From: Hirundichthys speculiger
Lineage: Eukaryota > Chordata > Actinopteri > Beloniformes > Exocoetidae
DNA: 64,000 bases
Assembly: GCA_018398805.1 (NCBI GenBank)
Contig: JAGFBZ010002129.1
Span: 558,001-622,000, forward strand
Reading direction: 5' to 3'
The position numbers and the translations under genes were made by a program. This document shows positions 10,901-22,324 of this stretch, piece by piece. The number at the start of each line of letters is the position of its first letter. The first letter of the stretch is position 1. Under the pieces are notes generated by a model. It was not told where the DNA came from. It ran no database searches and worked only from the letters and a program-made list of their open reading frames with translations.

Positions 10901-12141
10901 TTGCTCTCTGAAGTGGTGTCATTTAAACGCCCGCGAGACAGAAAGAGAGAAAGCATTTCATTGTAAGCCAAAGTCTGTGTTTACGTTCTGAGGACGGCGC
11001 CCCAAAGTGAGAAACTAACGATAATGACTGTGATTTACAAGTCCGTATTTGCTGTCGAGGCTCGGCGGTGCATCCGCGTGTCACTTTTGTTGCCGTCCTG
11101 CGAGGCCTTTGTGTCTTCTGACAACGAGCGCTTGGCTGGTGGTCCCGTTGAGCCGAGCGCCTGGAAGAACAGCCACGAGACAAATGGACCGAGGAGCCCT
11201 GGTGTCAGCTCAGACAACCGCCCGCCGTTTCCAGAGGGGCGCCTGAAGTGATAGCCACCGGCGGTACTGCGCTCCCTCTGATGCGAAGCCTTTGTCACCT
11301 GACAGCGTCTCTCCTTCCCTTTTCCGTCGTGATTCAAGCAGAGAGGCAGATTTAGTGGCAACGCATGTGAAAGGGTTTTGCAAAACTGGATTGTTTTGGA
11401 AAGGCTCTCTCTTTTTTTTTTTTTTTTTTATCTTGGTGAAGTGGTGAAGCATGAATTAAAGATGGAGCAGGGGATTTGCTATCACAGTGTGATTCTAGCA
11501 CTGAATACCAAAGAGCTGGCTTACTTCAAAGCTCGATTGATGGCCGTTCGCATCGTATCCTGGTGCACTTTACAAGAGCGCTGCTTATATTTATATAAAA
11601 TAGAACAATAAGGTCATATATATATATATAAAGAAAAGCAAACTTCCACCACTTCCTGCTGTTGTCAAGGCAACCGCGACCAGTGGCGATCTGCTTTCAG
11701 GCACGAGAGGGAAACAACTATTTCACCGTCGGCTGGCTAATTAAAACCAAAGAACAACAAAAGGGGCAAGCGTGAGAGGGAGGTTTTCCAAATCTTTGCT
11801 TTCATTTAATGTTTTTTTTTTACCTTCCTGCGGCTCAGAAGAACAAGCGGGGAGTCGTTTTTCGACATTAAGACGTCGTCAGAGGACGCGCGTGGGAGAA
11901 TATTTCACAGCTAATTGAGCCGGCGTGATGCTGGGCAGTGTCGTCGTCGTCGTCGTCGGGGGGAAAGATAGTCGAAGGGCTCCGGAGGAGAACAATCAGA
12001 GAGGCTTAACAAGCTCTCTCCGGCTTCTCACGTCAGCGTAATTAAAGGCAAGTTGGTGGAAAAAAAATCAGCCCCTGCGAACCGCTCAGGAAAGAGACGA
12101 GAGCAGCACGTCTTATCACAGGGACAGCATCCTCGAATCTG
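10901..12141. other. CpG-rich patch without a confident gene
   Basis: From about 11030 to 11300 the sequence becomes GC- and CpG-rich. A plus-strand frame at 11024-11251 (75 codons, containing VSSDNERLAGG and ending EGRLK) has coding-like codons such as GAC, AAC, GAG, CGC, CAC, but no recognisable domain, and the minus strand is also open. A 19-base T run lies at 11411-11429, an AT run at 11616-11631 and a short (CGT)n at about 11939-11958. Confidence 0.4.
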
Positions 12142-12395
12142 ATTCCTACTAGAGCTGGGCAGATCGATCCAAATACCGATAATAACGATACCAACGCTGG
12201 TATTGATATCGAATGATACTTGTGTAAAAATATCGATACTCAAGCTTTTTTCTCTCCCATAAGCACTGACTGAGTGCAAATTCGTTGAAGTGTGTGTCCT
12301 CCTCCTCTTCCCCTCTCGTCTCGTCTTTTGACGTCGCCTTTCAGTCCAACAGAGAGTATCCAGGTAGATCAGAGTCAGGGCAGGAATTTCGCGGC

Positions 12396-12530
12396 AGCCA
12401 CGGCGGCCATGGCCGTCGTGGCCCTTCATCTTGGCCGTGATGCCCTTCCGAAAATTGGTTGCTTAACGGCCACTGTGGCCTTGGTGCCCTGCTCTCTCCC
12501 GTTCCTTCGGCTATCATCAAGTTTGCGCCG
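12396..12530. repeat. GGCC-rich internal repeat, copy 1
   Basis: The phrases GGCCGTGATGCCCT and GTGGCCTTGGTGCCCT recur in close form at 14365-14460 (GGCCGTGTTGCCCT, TTGGCCTTTGTGCCCT) in the same orientation, about 1.9 kb apart within the hAT-like element. The unit is roughly GGCCNTGNTGCCCT, spaced by 10-40 bases. It could be a degenerate minisatellite or remnants of a captured coding repeat. Confidence 0.55.
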
Positions 12531-13504
12531 TAGTGCCCATCGGTAGGCCTACCTGTATTAAAGCTAAACAGTCGGAGCGGAGGTGTGTTCTACTGCGGGA
12601 TCCGTCCATAACTCTACAGCCGCACAGCCTTCTATTATCATTAGCGTTCTGTCTGTGGGATAAACAGCACAACGATACCACGAAGACGACATTAAAGGTA
12701 AGTGTTCAAAAAGCCATCTGTTTTCTGGATCACATAGCTTTTCATTGAGCATAAGGACTTTAAAGATTGAGCCCGGGACTATAAATCGTAATAAATCGCT
12801 CCCAACTTTTAATTGATAAAGAGTTGTTAGACTTGGTTCTAGCAGTAGCCTATTAGCCTCCCTGAGAGGGACCTAGCTATCCAACAAGCTAAATCAACAC
12901 TTCTGTAAATCGTTCGTGTCATATCTTATTGCTATAGCCTATTAATAATTTTTAATGTTTCAATATCAGACGGAGACTGTCATGTCTCGCTACTTAGCCT
13001 TCTGAGCTATGGTTGCTAAGGCAACCCAAGTAAACGGTCTCCTGCAATCAGCTGTTTTATCGTAAACTAAAGCCTCCAAATAATCCTTTTCTTGCCAAAT
13101 CAACTTCTCTGTCTCTCTTCTATGTGTGCAGCGAAGCTTTGCTTGTTAGTCTTCATTTCATCGCCAAAATCAGGATGTTATTAAATGGAATTCGTTTATA
13201 GAGAAAACATCTGTGACTAGAAAACACATCATAAACTCACGATTGATATATGATTCAACAACAACTTACAGGCAGGATGACGATGCTGAGATAGATTAAT
13301 TTAAACTCCGACATTCCTGTTCTATACACGATACACTTCTGAGACTTCAGGTGCGCGAAAGTGAAACCTAAACTCTTTAACACGTATCATTACAGAAATA
13401 CGCTCCGGGGTGGCTAAAGCATTTGAATAATCAGTAGGCTATGAAAACGTGATAATATTATTTAAAAATATTTAACATATTCACTCTAAACTTTTTTCCC
13501 TCAG

Positions 13505-13624
13505 AAAGAAGAAGCCAAGACGGGAACGAGTCCAGATTAGTCGCAAAAGAGCTCTGGAAGATGCAGCAAAAACCTGCCAAAATATGACACCTACTTTAAA
13601 AGGTTATCATGGAATAGTTAATTG
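13505..13624 (+). pseudogene. exon-like stretch inside the hAT-like element
   Basis: A strong acceptor (CTTTTTTCCCTCAG at 13491-13504) leads into a basic open frame, KKKPRRERVQISRKRALEDA and about 20 further codons, ending in TAG at 13626-13628. An AATAAA-type signal follows near 14010. Joining to the donor-like AAAG|GTAAGTG at 12697/12698 puts an in-frame TAA immediately upstream, so that pair does not make a protein. It may be a terminal exon of a broken or captured gene. Confidence 0.25.
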
Positions 13625-14364
13625 TTAGATTCTTCTTATTTTAGCCTAAGTTTATGTGGTACATTTAGGAAATAACATTTGGTAGGAATTAATACCCCTT
13701 TTCAGACATGTTAAACCAAATATGTGTTTTACATATTGGTATGTATGTGTATGTATATAGATCCGTGTGTATACATTGGATATAAATGTTGTTTATTTTT
13801 TGGGGGAAATATGTCCAATTAATATTTAGATTTAATTATAAGAGGTTCTATATGTTTCTAAATTATGGTTATACACATGTGTCAGTGTATATTGATTTAT
13901 GAATTATTATATATTTTATAAATATATTTATTTTCAGATACATAGATTCATGATAGTGTTAAAATTGTCTATGCTTTAAAAGATTGTTTTGACATGTCTG
14001 GAATTAATCAATAAAATGAAATGAAATATATTAACTAATTGTGCCACTTTGATTCATCATAAAACTGTTTTAAATTTTTCAGCCAGTGTAAAAGACAGAG
14101 GGAGCATAGAGAGGTGGAGGCCAACTGTTTTTCCTTATGGGCCCAGGAAGACCCCAGGTTTTCCATCCCATCATCAGATGACGATTTAAATTAAATTTAT
14201 GGCTGTGTAATAACCTGATAAAAATCAATAACATTGACTATTTTGTTGTCTGTTTCCCTTTGATAAAAGTCCCAAAGTTGTGGTAGCCTATTAAAAATAT
14301 CCAAGGTTCTGAATTCAAAAACTGTGTTCTGCCATTTATTAGCATATATTGTGTTTTTTTTATT

Positions 14365-14460
14365 ATGGCCGTGTTGCCCTGACATTTGGCCTTTGTGCCC
14401 TCAAAAAAAATGCCCCTTTGAAGGCCAAGTGGCCTTGTCCCTCAGATCACGAAATTCCAG
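14365..14460. repeat. GGCC-rich internal repeat, copy 2
   Basis: Counterpart of 12396-12530: GGCCGTGTTGCCCT, GGCCTTTGTGCCCT and AAGGCCAAGTGGCC in order. The two copies are more similar to each other than either is to the surrounding AT-rich DNA. Confidence 0.55.
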
Positions 14461-15675
14461 GCCTGATCAGAGTGGTCATCTTCAGCATCAATTCATATTA
14501 ACTTTCAAAGTATATGTTACTTAAGTAATATGTTACTGTAGCCAACTCCAAAAAATCTAATTAAGACCTTGAAATAACCCAGTACATGTCATGCATCCCA
14601 TTAAAAGGTGTTATTTAAGATAAAATAACACAAGATAGTCCTTTATTTATCCCACAATGGAGAAATCTATCGAGTTAAAGCAACAAGAAAGGGCACACAG
14701 TGCAAACAAAATTACACAAGTATTGAAAGATATTATATATTAGTTGGACTAGAAAAAAATTCTTTACTATCACAATTAACATTTTTGGGTAAATATTTCT
14801 TTTACCGAACGTTTGCAGAAATTCTATCCTGGGTTTTAATAAAATAATCAAAATCACAAATCACAAAACACCAAAAGTATAGCGAACCGCAGCCAGTCAA
14901 TGGTGAAGTCTTTATTTATGCTCAGCCTTCTTCCTTATTTGAACATAAATCTGTTTCTTTCTATCATAGCCGTTCTTCCCTTTAACACCGTAAGAGCTAA
15001 GGGACAGATAAATGAAATAAAACGAGCTCTTACAAGAAACAAAACAACAAACTTTGTAAATGATTTCACCACAAAATGCCTTATAACCATACATTTGTGC
15101 ATAAATCAACATTCCACACCAGTTAAATGACAATAAAAACGTTTGCTACATAAGCAGGCTCAAAGACTATAGTTAGCTCAACACCATCACCGTGTGGTCA
15201 AAACATATGCACACTACACAGAGGCTAGCATTAGCATGGCTATTAGCGCGTGACCAATTAGGCACCTTTTAGCATTAAATCACACAAAGGACACATAAGA
15301 AAACATGAAACATATCGTTTGCATAAATACCTTGTTCCCAGTACTAGCTGGGTGCTCAACCGTGTGTTGTAGAGCACTTTAGGAGCAGACTTATTTTTAC
15401 CAGTTTACCGTATGCTTGGAGTAACGTAAAGCAATTGTTTTTACAGACACGAGAGCTGGCTGCTTCCCGTAACCTGATCGCCAAAATAAAAGAAACAGGA
15501 AGTTAAAACATTGTTAATGAAATGTCATTTTAAGAGTTACTTACAAAAAGGCCAGCAGTTTCATGATAGATCAAGCTTAAAAGTATCGGTACCGGTATCG
15601 GCAATACTGGCCCTGTATTTACTTGGAATTGGATCGATACCAATATTCCCAGTATCGCCCAGTTCTAATTCCTAC

Positions 15676-16555
15676 ATGCTGGAGACACGCTTGTTTTCAG
15701 CCTGTCAGATTGGTGCGACACCGACACAGAAAGTACATGTTGTGCAGCTTTTACTGCAGTCGTCCTGGGTATCCGTCGCCCAGAGTCACCTGCACACAAA
15801 CACAAATTATCCTCATAAAATAATCATGCCCACTCAGGCAACCGTCAGGCCCTGAGGGGGAAACGCACGGCGGCCGGACCGCGCAGCACAGTGACGGTGT
15901 GTCAAAGCAAAAAGTTGAAGATGGACAGTCGTGATGGGTTCATTATGATTCCGCCGCGGTCTTTTACCGTGTTTTGACATCCGACAGTCCCCCTGAGCAG
16001 AGCTGTTGCCAGGAATTCATTTCAGTCCGAGCCAGGTCGGGTTATTTCACAACAGGACAGAAAAAAAAAAAAAACTAGATTGGCTGATGTTCTTCATTTC
16101 TGCGTGAGCCAATGGACGTACAAACCGGCGGGAAATCCCTCGACATCAACTGTAACTGAAGCCAAACACACAGATGCATAAACACACACAAAATTGAGCG
16201 CGTGACAACACACAGCGGGGGGGGGGGGGCGGTAATAATGAAACCCAGCGTCTATTTCCAGTATGTGATCCCTTCCAGTTCCGTTCGTGGATTCCTGCAT
16301 TCATTTGCCATAAAAAGTAACAATAACAGACATCCACAACGGGATCAAGCTGATAACACAGAAACTATTATCATTCCCCATGTCTTTATTGGAGAGGCTC
16401 ATTAAACATTCACAGGGCTCCTGGAAAACTTCATGAAAGCTAATTGGAATCAATAGTTTGCACACCGAGGGTCCCATTAGTGAAATGAGTCTGGAGGTGC
16501 GGTTTAAAGCTACGCTGACTGATCAAAGTCGGTGCTGTTGTTTATTGGATCCATC
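15676..16555. other. no gene seen; G13 run
   Basis: Unremarkable DNA with an A run near 16062-16074 and a 13-base G run at 16217-16229 that could form a quadruplex-type structure or stall polymerase. Confidence 0.6.
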
Positions 16556-16559
16556 TACT

Positions 16560-16970
16560 GATGTGAACCAGGCCTCAGAAAAAGGAGATCTGTGAAGAAG
16601 ATGCATGATCAAGAGTCGCTGGTCTGCATGAGGCTAGAAAGAGGTACACGGGCATCTATTACTACACTAGTTAGTGGCGTGGCTACTGTGCAGCTAAGAT
16701 GACTCCAGAAGGTAAAATGAAGAGTTCCCAGCGAGGTAAAGAAGAACCCACGAGCGACGCCTCAATGCTTGGAGACGTCACTGGAACTGGCGAACATCTC
16801 TGTTTATGAGCAGCAGACAAGAGTCACCGAGCGGGCAGCGCGTCCGAGGCAGAACCCTGGGGAGGAAGCCAACCGTCCCAGAGGAAACACTGCTGCACGC
16901 CTGAAAAGAGCACCGCGGCAATTTGCAGCGCTACAAGGAAAATGTTTTATGGACTGATGAAACAAGAGCA
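16560..16970 (+). mobile_element. Tc1-like transposase remnant
   Basis: Phrases of fish Tc1 transposase DNA appear in the usual order: CAAGAGTCGCTGGTCTGCATGA, then CTGGCGAACATCTCTGTTTATG, then GAGGAAGCC, AAACACTGCTGCACG, CTGAAAAGAGCACC, CAGCGCTAC and ATGGACTGATGAAAC. The frame is destroyed by many changes and no inverted terminal repeats were found. This is an old internal fragment covering the region up to the first catalytic Asp. Confidence 0.65.
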
Positions 16971-16989
16971 AGACAACCGTTTTCAGCTT

Positions 16990-17075
16990 CTCCCTTTTTA
17001 GGGTCTCCACAGCAGCTCATTGTGTTCTGGATATTGATTTCGCATCAGACTTATGCTGGATGATGCCCTTTTTTT
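16990..17075 (+). repeat. fragment of a common fish repeat
   Basis: AGGGTCTCCACAGCAGCTCA, GGATATTGATTT and ATGCTGGATGATGCCC resemble a phrase repeated across fish genomes (usually GGGTCGCCACAGCG, then GATTTGGCAC, then CGGATGCCCTTCCTG). The family is not assigned. Confidence 0.45.
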
Positions 17076-18045
17076 TTATACGCTTATTAAAATTATTGCC
17101 TCCAACCATGTTATTTACAACAACAAGCTGCACAGATTCAAGGTTCCAGCCATTTAGATGTGCAGTCAGCATGTCTGCACGTCATCAATCCAGATTTCTT
17201 TCACCACGACTTTACAAATCTCGTCAGCACGGCCACGCGCATCAACGCATGTATATTTATTCACATTTCATACTAAAGAACAGAAACAATTCAGTCAGTG
17301 AGAACGTCAGAAATACATGAGAAAAGGGTGCAGACGGGTTTAAGAGAAGAAAATAAAAATGAGATGAAATAAGTAAAGACGCAAGGTCATTCATTTCATT
17401 TTGCTCCAGAGGAAGTTAATTCCAGCAGAAGGCAAGACAATGACTTCAACAGCAACAGGAAGTAATAGCGTTGTTGTTATGTCCAGCACATTAATCAACA
17501 TTTAAACTCTAGTGTTGCATCTTCTACAGTGTGTTAAAGATTAAGAGATGTTTCCATCCAGCCATGTGCAGCAGCTGACTCTTCATCCAGATGATCTTTA
17601 CCTAGTTTTTTCTTTGTTTTGATAAAAACCAGTCCTCTCTTATTCCTTCTGTTGTCTTTTTCTGATGAAATGCGCCTGTTGTCTAAGAGCTCCCAAACAG
17701 TGCATCGAACTAAGTAGCTGTTGGTCTCATTAGTTTGTGATCCAAATGCACTAATATTCACGAGAATCCAGAAAGTAAGACCTTTCTTATAGAAGCACTG
17801 CCTCTCCCATCCTGAATGATGGTCCCAGTCCGGCCCAGTTGGATGACTAGATATCGGATTCACTGAAATGTCCTACCTGGGTCTAATGAGCTTTCCCAAA
17901 AATGAAAAAAAAAAAAAAAAAAAAAATTACAATACAACATTTGAATTAAGGTAATAAAAGACACAGGACTTTGTGGAAATGCCTTGAAGATGCAACAAAA
18001 GGTAAGAAGGTTTACATGATGTATTGGTTAATTACTGTACAATTA
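17076..18045. other. no gene; one repeat fragment and an A22 run
   Basis: At about 17835-17892 the phrases GGATGACTAG, ATTCACTGAAATGTCCT and TCTAATGAGCT match the order at 42508-42572, so this is a third fragment of that dispersed repeat. A 22-base A run occupies 17905-17926. The rest holds nothing recognised. Confidence 0.5.
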
Positions 18046-18049
18046 CAGG

Positions 18050-18230
18050 TTGAAGCAATCTTGTAAGAACTAAAACTGCGATTCCTTGACTGACCACCAG
18101 GTGCTGGTCCCAAAACAGAGCAAATCTCCATTGACCTCCATGTTAAAATAGCAAACTTTATAGCATGAATAAACACATTAACAGCCTGGTACAAAAATCA
18201 GTTTTGGTCTCTGGTTAGATTTTAAATCCA
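18050..18230 (+). repeat. dispersed composite repeat, module A
   Basis: Contains AACTGCGATTCCTTGACTG, CCACCAGGTGCTGGTCC, CCTCCATGTTAAAATAG, AATAAACACATTAACAGCC and GGTACAAAAATCAGTTTTGG in order. The same order recurs at 35265-35400 and, reversed, at 4636-4830. Module B is absent here. Confidence 0.75.
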
Positions 18231-18324
18231 CCCAGCTGTATGGCGGGTTAATTTTTTTGTACTACGTCAGGTAAAGCTATGTAAAGTGTCAAATTAAAGG
18301 CAACCAGCATAGCCATATCATTAT

Positions 18325-18530
18325 TCACTTCAGTTCAACTTTATTTGCAGAGCGTCTATTACAATACAAATAAAATACAAATTGCTCTTTTCAGAGACCC
18401 AGAGCATGACTCCGAGCACATATTAACTACAACTAATATTATTAAATCTAAATTAAAGAAACAATGGCAAGGAAAAACTCCCCTTTCAGAGGGAAGAAAC
18501 CTTGAGCGGGACCTGGATCAGCCTGGTAAA
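18325..18530 (+). repeat. teleost repeat of the TTCAACTTTATTT type
   Basis: Starts CAGTTCAACTTTATTTGCAG and includes GGCAAGGAAAAACTCCC and AGAAACCTTGAGCGG. These phrases are characteristic of a frequent fish repeat usually found near LINE-derived 3' sequence. A second, shorter copy is at 25366-25465. Confidence 0.65.
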
Positions 18531-18569
18531 TTGCTATATTGATTTCTGAGCTGTGAATTTAATCCTACA

Positions 18570-18845
18570 GCCTCGAATTACTGGACCAAAGTGGGAATCT
18601 ATCTGATACGCCACAGCCGCCTCATTGATGAAGCAACAGTTCAGTTGTTCAAGAATGCTCAGAACGGGGGGGTGGGGGGTGGCGCCATCATAATTTGGGC
18701 TTGCTTTCCTGCCTCAGGACGTGGACCACTATCATTGAGGGGATAACTAATTCCCCATGATTACCCAAATGTTCTCCAGGACAATGCCAGGGTGGATGGA
18801 GAAGCTGGGTGATGCAGCAGGACAATGACCCTGAATATGGATGAC
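18570..18845 (+). mobile_element. Tc1-like transposase remnant
   Basis: The text ATAATTTGGGCTTGCTTTCC, then ATTGAGGGGATAAC, then TTCTCCAGGACAATGCCAGG, then TTGGGTGATGCAGCAGGACAATGACCC follows Tc1 transposase DNA; the last phrase encodes the QQDNDP motif that carries the second catalytic Asp. A run of G interrupts the frame near 18666-18681. Diverged internal fragment of a different Tc1 lineage from that at 41000-42207. Confidence 0.7.
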
Positions 18846-18849
18846 AATA

Positions 18850-19783
18850 TATCAATCAATCAATCAAAACTTTATTTATATACCACTTTTTATACATATA
18901 AAATGCCACACGAACACGAACCCTCACAGCACAAAGTAAATAGTTTAGTAACATGGCAGGTGAGGAAAAACCACCATCCATACTGAGAGGCGCTACAGCC
19001 TGCGGCCACAGGGGGCGCCATCCCAGAGACCATCTCAACCCAGATAGACCAGGGTAGACCTACACATTAGGCAGAGCCCCCCAGTCCTCCAGGTCCGAGG
19101 GATCTCCAAGACCACGCCCCCACGGGCCGACCAGACACAACTCTGAGTATGGAGGGCCCCCATGAAGAAACACTGAAGCTAAAAACTAAAAGATTAAAAG
19201 AGAGTAAAAAAGGATAAAAACAGACAAAACATAAAATAATGATAAAATGTATAAAAATGTAGACGTAATAGCTATGGGTTTAAAAATAGAATTTAAAGAT
19301 TTACTGGTAATAAAATGCAGAAAGACTCAAAAATAAATAAAATCATTAAAATCATTGCAGATTAAGAAACAGTAAAATAAAAGAGATAAAAGAGTAAAAT
19401 AAATCAGGTAAAAGCCAGATTATAAAGGTGAGTCTTGAGCCTCCAAGTGTCCTCACATCAACCAGGGCCAAACTCTCCAGTGTTTCCTCAGGTAAACGCA
19501 ACGGTTCAGGTGAGTTCAAAGTAATATTCTGTTGAGGTAAAAGACTGGATCTGATATCATCGATTTTACTTCTGAAATGGTCTGCAAAGTCCTGGCAGAG
19601 GGCGTCTGTTGGCGTCAATATACCACAAGATGACTTCAGAGAAAGAAAATCTAGATTTTGGAGTGGTCTAGATGGAGATGAACCCACCCAAAAATGCTGT
19701 AATGACCTTAAGAGAGTCGTCCAAATCCAAATATCCTCCAAATGTGTCTGAGCTGAAGTTCCTCTGGAAAGCAGGACGGTCAA
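18850..19783 (-). mobile_element. LINE-related repeat with ORF2 fragment
   Basis: On the plus strand it begins with CAATCAATCAATCAAAACTTTATTTATATA, the signature of a common fish interspersed repeat, and continues through an A-rich section. At the far end, the minus-strand frame 19352-19783 contains LCQDFADHFRSKIDDIRSSL, which resembles the spacer between endonuclease and reverse transcriptase in fish LINE ORF2 proteins. Whether both parts come from one insertion is inferred from adjacency only. Confidence 0.5.
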
Positions 19784-20862
19784 AACGTCCTCCTGAATGC
19801 AGCTCTGATCCTGAGCTCCAGAAAGGCCTGCCAGAGAAAGCTTTGATCAGCTGTGAGATTTGTGCAGACATCCACTTAAATATGGAGTTTACATACTTTT
19901 CTCTAACAGTATGAATCATAAAAACTAAATGCTTTCTCCTATTTTTTCCCCCCAGTTTTCCATCTTCTCTCATTATTCTCTCTTTACAGTTCAGCTCCAC
20001 CGCTGACCTCACTTACCGCTACTGTCATGGCAACGCCTGATCCTAATTAACTGTCACACATGACGTTAGTTACGTGTTGGTTAGACGATGGAAAAAAATG
20101 TTTCATCAGCGTGTAAAAACCTGAAATCGGCCGCTCTTAGATACCTCTAAATGGTTTTAAACAGGAAGCGATTTTACACCACGAACCACCCTTTTGATCC
20201 AACACTCGTAAAAGAAACAACAGCCCTTTACGGTAATTAAAGAAAAGCACGCACTGCCGTCAAATGTTTTTACACGAATCTGACTTTGATATCCTGGGTG
20301 GGGAGCTGATTTTATTCCTGTTTTGCTGGCAGGTGGTTCTGATGACAGCCGTGTTATATATGTTATATGACGGTGATCATTTCGTGCAGTTTGAAGTTTA
20401 AACCCTTTTTTAAATCTTATCAACTAGATCAGGATTCATGTTTTCGGTTTGGAACCTTTTAAATGTGCGCTATATGGACTTCATTAAGCGTTTAGCATCC
20501 CGTGCAATGTGTTACAAAGGAAACAGTTTTAAAAAAAATGCCATTGTTGACCATTGCAATGAGGGACAGATGTTGCCTGATGAAACAGAAAGGCTGAGCA
20601 CGAAGCACGAAGAACCAGGAATCTTTGGAGATATAAATGATAAATGATATAAATCAAAACAGCAATGATAACAAAGCATGAATCGTTAGAGCCCCGAGGT
20701 TTGATTCAGTTGTTCCCTGGGGAAGGAGGAATTTAGTTTGGTATTAGCATGGATGCTACGTGCGAAAGTGTTCGGGACTGGAGCGTGCGAAACGTCACGA
20801 ACCAGGGAGTCTTTCCGTTGAATTTGGGGTCAAAGAGATGAACGAGAAGACGGAAAAAAAAA
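19784..20862. other. no gene seen
   Basis: No repeat family or coding island recognised. Confidence 0.55.
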
Positions 20863-21006
20863 ATGCTGATGTCTCTGAGCGCGGAAAATATCTCTGAGCT
20901 CAGGGAGGGAGTCGTTGCCAGGACGCTGTTTTTCTTACGAGGATTTGTTTTCACTGGATGCCTCGTGCACTTGACCGGGGCCGCGACTTCTAAGGTGAAT
21001 CTCTGA
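20863..21006 (+). CDS. candidate small frame with hydrophobic segment
   Basis: An ATG in a run of A (A at -3) opens 47 codons ending TGA at 21004-21006. The peptide starts MLMSLSAENISELREGVV and then has a hydrophobic stretch, TLFFLRGFVFTGCLVHL, like a signal anchor. A donor-like AAG|GTGAAT at 20994/20995 would end a coding first exon at codon 44. The opposite strand is also open over this interval, which weakens the case. No homologue is recognised. Confidence 0.18.
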   Translation: MLMSLSAENISELREGVVARTLFFLRGFVFTGCLVHLTGAATSKVNL

Positions 21007-21786
21007 CATGTAGATTTGTACTTGGCAACGGTCGGAAGACCGTCCGTGCTGTGAGAAAGCACGCGCTGGCCCTCGAGTTAATCTTTCACGTCCGCAGGGA
21101 ATCGGCTGATATGTGAACACTCAACGAGTTGAGGAAAAGTTGGCGCCGGCTTCAGTCGTCATGGTTTTCATCAGTCAGCATTCACGCTGCTCTACTACTG
21201 TGTTTCCCTGCGTCCTGATTTTCAGGGACAATAGATGGTGGTGGTGATTAAAGCTCCTTTAATAAAGGTCATGTGGTTTACATGCTAGCAATCAAAGATT
21301 AATTAGCACCTACATTAGTCAAAGGGTGTCAGCTCAGCTAGAGGATTTTGATTTCTTTTATATTGCTTTTCATACACAGTGAATATAACTTATCTTAATA
21401 AAGGTTTACTTGACAGTCATGGTTGAAGCCAGTATACGTGTGGATATAAACATATATGTATCATTTAAAACAAGTTATATTTAGTTGGGTATCTGAAAAC
21501 CCTCGGGGACACAGACATCCTTAATGTGGCAAAACAGGCGGATTTGAAAGTTCCATCGAAACATTTCCCTTCAAAAAGCTTTCTAAAAACTTTCTGTTGA
21601 ACGATAGAAAAATCAGTCTCAGTACAATAAACAGTAAGATGTTATAGACTGGATGTCTGGGGAGTTTCTTCACTCCATGAATCCAAAGAGATTTAATAGT
21701 AGTAATAATAGTTTTATGTCTTTGTTAGTTCTTTTTCTCCCTTGTTCCATCTTCATTGACTCTGGCCTGGCAAATGTCCACTTCTG
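21007..21786. other. no gene seen
   Basis: No recognisable feature. Confidence 0.55.
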
Positions 21787-22160
21787 CTATAATCTCATAT
21801 CCATCCATCCATCTATCCATCATCTATACCTGATTAATCCTCTGCAGGGTCACGGGGATCTGCTGGAGTCTATCCCAGCTCTCTTTGGGTGAAAGGCAGG
21901 GGTCCACCCTGGACAGGTCACCAGTCCATCGCAGGGCCACATGTAGACAAACAACCACACACACAATCACTCCTACGGGTAATTTATTACCACTAATGAA
22001 ACCTGACATGCATGTCTTTGGACTGTGGGAGGAAGACGGAGTACCCGGAGGAAACCCACGCAAGCACAGGGAGAACATGCAAACTCCACACAGAAAGGCC
22101 CCTGCTGAGGTTCGAACCAGGAACCTTCTAGCTGTGAGGCAACAGTGTGAACCACCAATC
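21787..22160 (-). mobile_element. SINE-like fish repeat, copy 1
   Basis: On the minus strand it reads from a tRNA-like head containing a B-box-like GGTTCGAACC (about 22109-22118), through GGAGTTTGCATGTTCTCCC and CCAAAGACATGCATGTC, to GGGATAGACTCCAGCAGATCC and a (ATGG)n tail at the plus-strand left edge. This is one of the commonest repeats in fish genomes. Two sister copies are at 46743-47075 and 60490-60830. Confidence 0.8.
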
Positions 22161-22324
22161 TCATCTCATATGTTACCTATATTTCGATACCAAATTTAAA
22201 TCTGAAACTGACCACTTGTTCAGTGAGTATACGTAGACATACCTACACACCGGACTCTTTACTTTACTTTTTTAAGGGCTATAAGCTTCTGTAGACCTGT
22301 TTTCCTTTTACATGTAACAGAGTA

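Larger units (their letters stand above)
12150..15667. mobile_element. hAT-like element, 3518 bp, with 8-bp target duplication
   Basis: The left end begins TAGAGCTGGGCAGATCGATCC and the right end, reversed, begins TAGAACTGGGCGATACTGGG; both continue through several GATAC/GATATCG phrases to AAGC. Exact copies of ATTCCTAC flank it at 12142-12149 and 15668-15675, which indicates an 8-bp target duplication as made by hAT transposases. No frame resembles a hAT transposase, so it is non-autonomous. The interior carries two related GGCC-rich segments (12396-12530, 14365-14460), an exon-like stretch (13505-13624) and AT-rich filler, and may include captured host sequence. Confidence 0.85.

Noticed and set aside
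12028..12429. 133-codon minus-strand frame
   Set aside because: It crosses the left end of the hAT-like element at 12150, so it cannot be an ancient gene; basic composition comes from the CCTCCTCTTCC-type tract.
12697..13505. Donor at 12698 spliced to acceptor at 13504 as a two-exon gene in the hAT-like element
   Set aside because: The join puts TAA directly upstream in the open frame and no ATG follows before the basic stretch.
19352..19783. 143-codon minus-strand frame as a host gene
   Set aside because: Its recognisable part resembles a LINE ORF2 spacer, so it was treated as mobile-element sequence.
22109..22118. GGTTCGAACC as the B box of a real tRNA gene
   Set aside because: No cloverleaf or A box of a functional tRNA surrounds it; it belongs to the SINE-like repeat.
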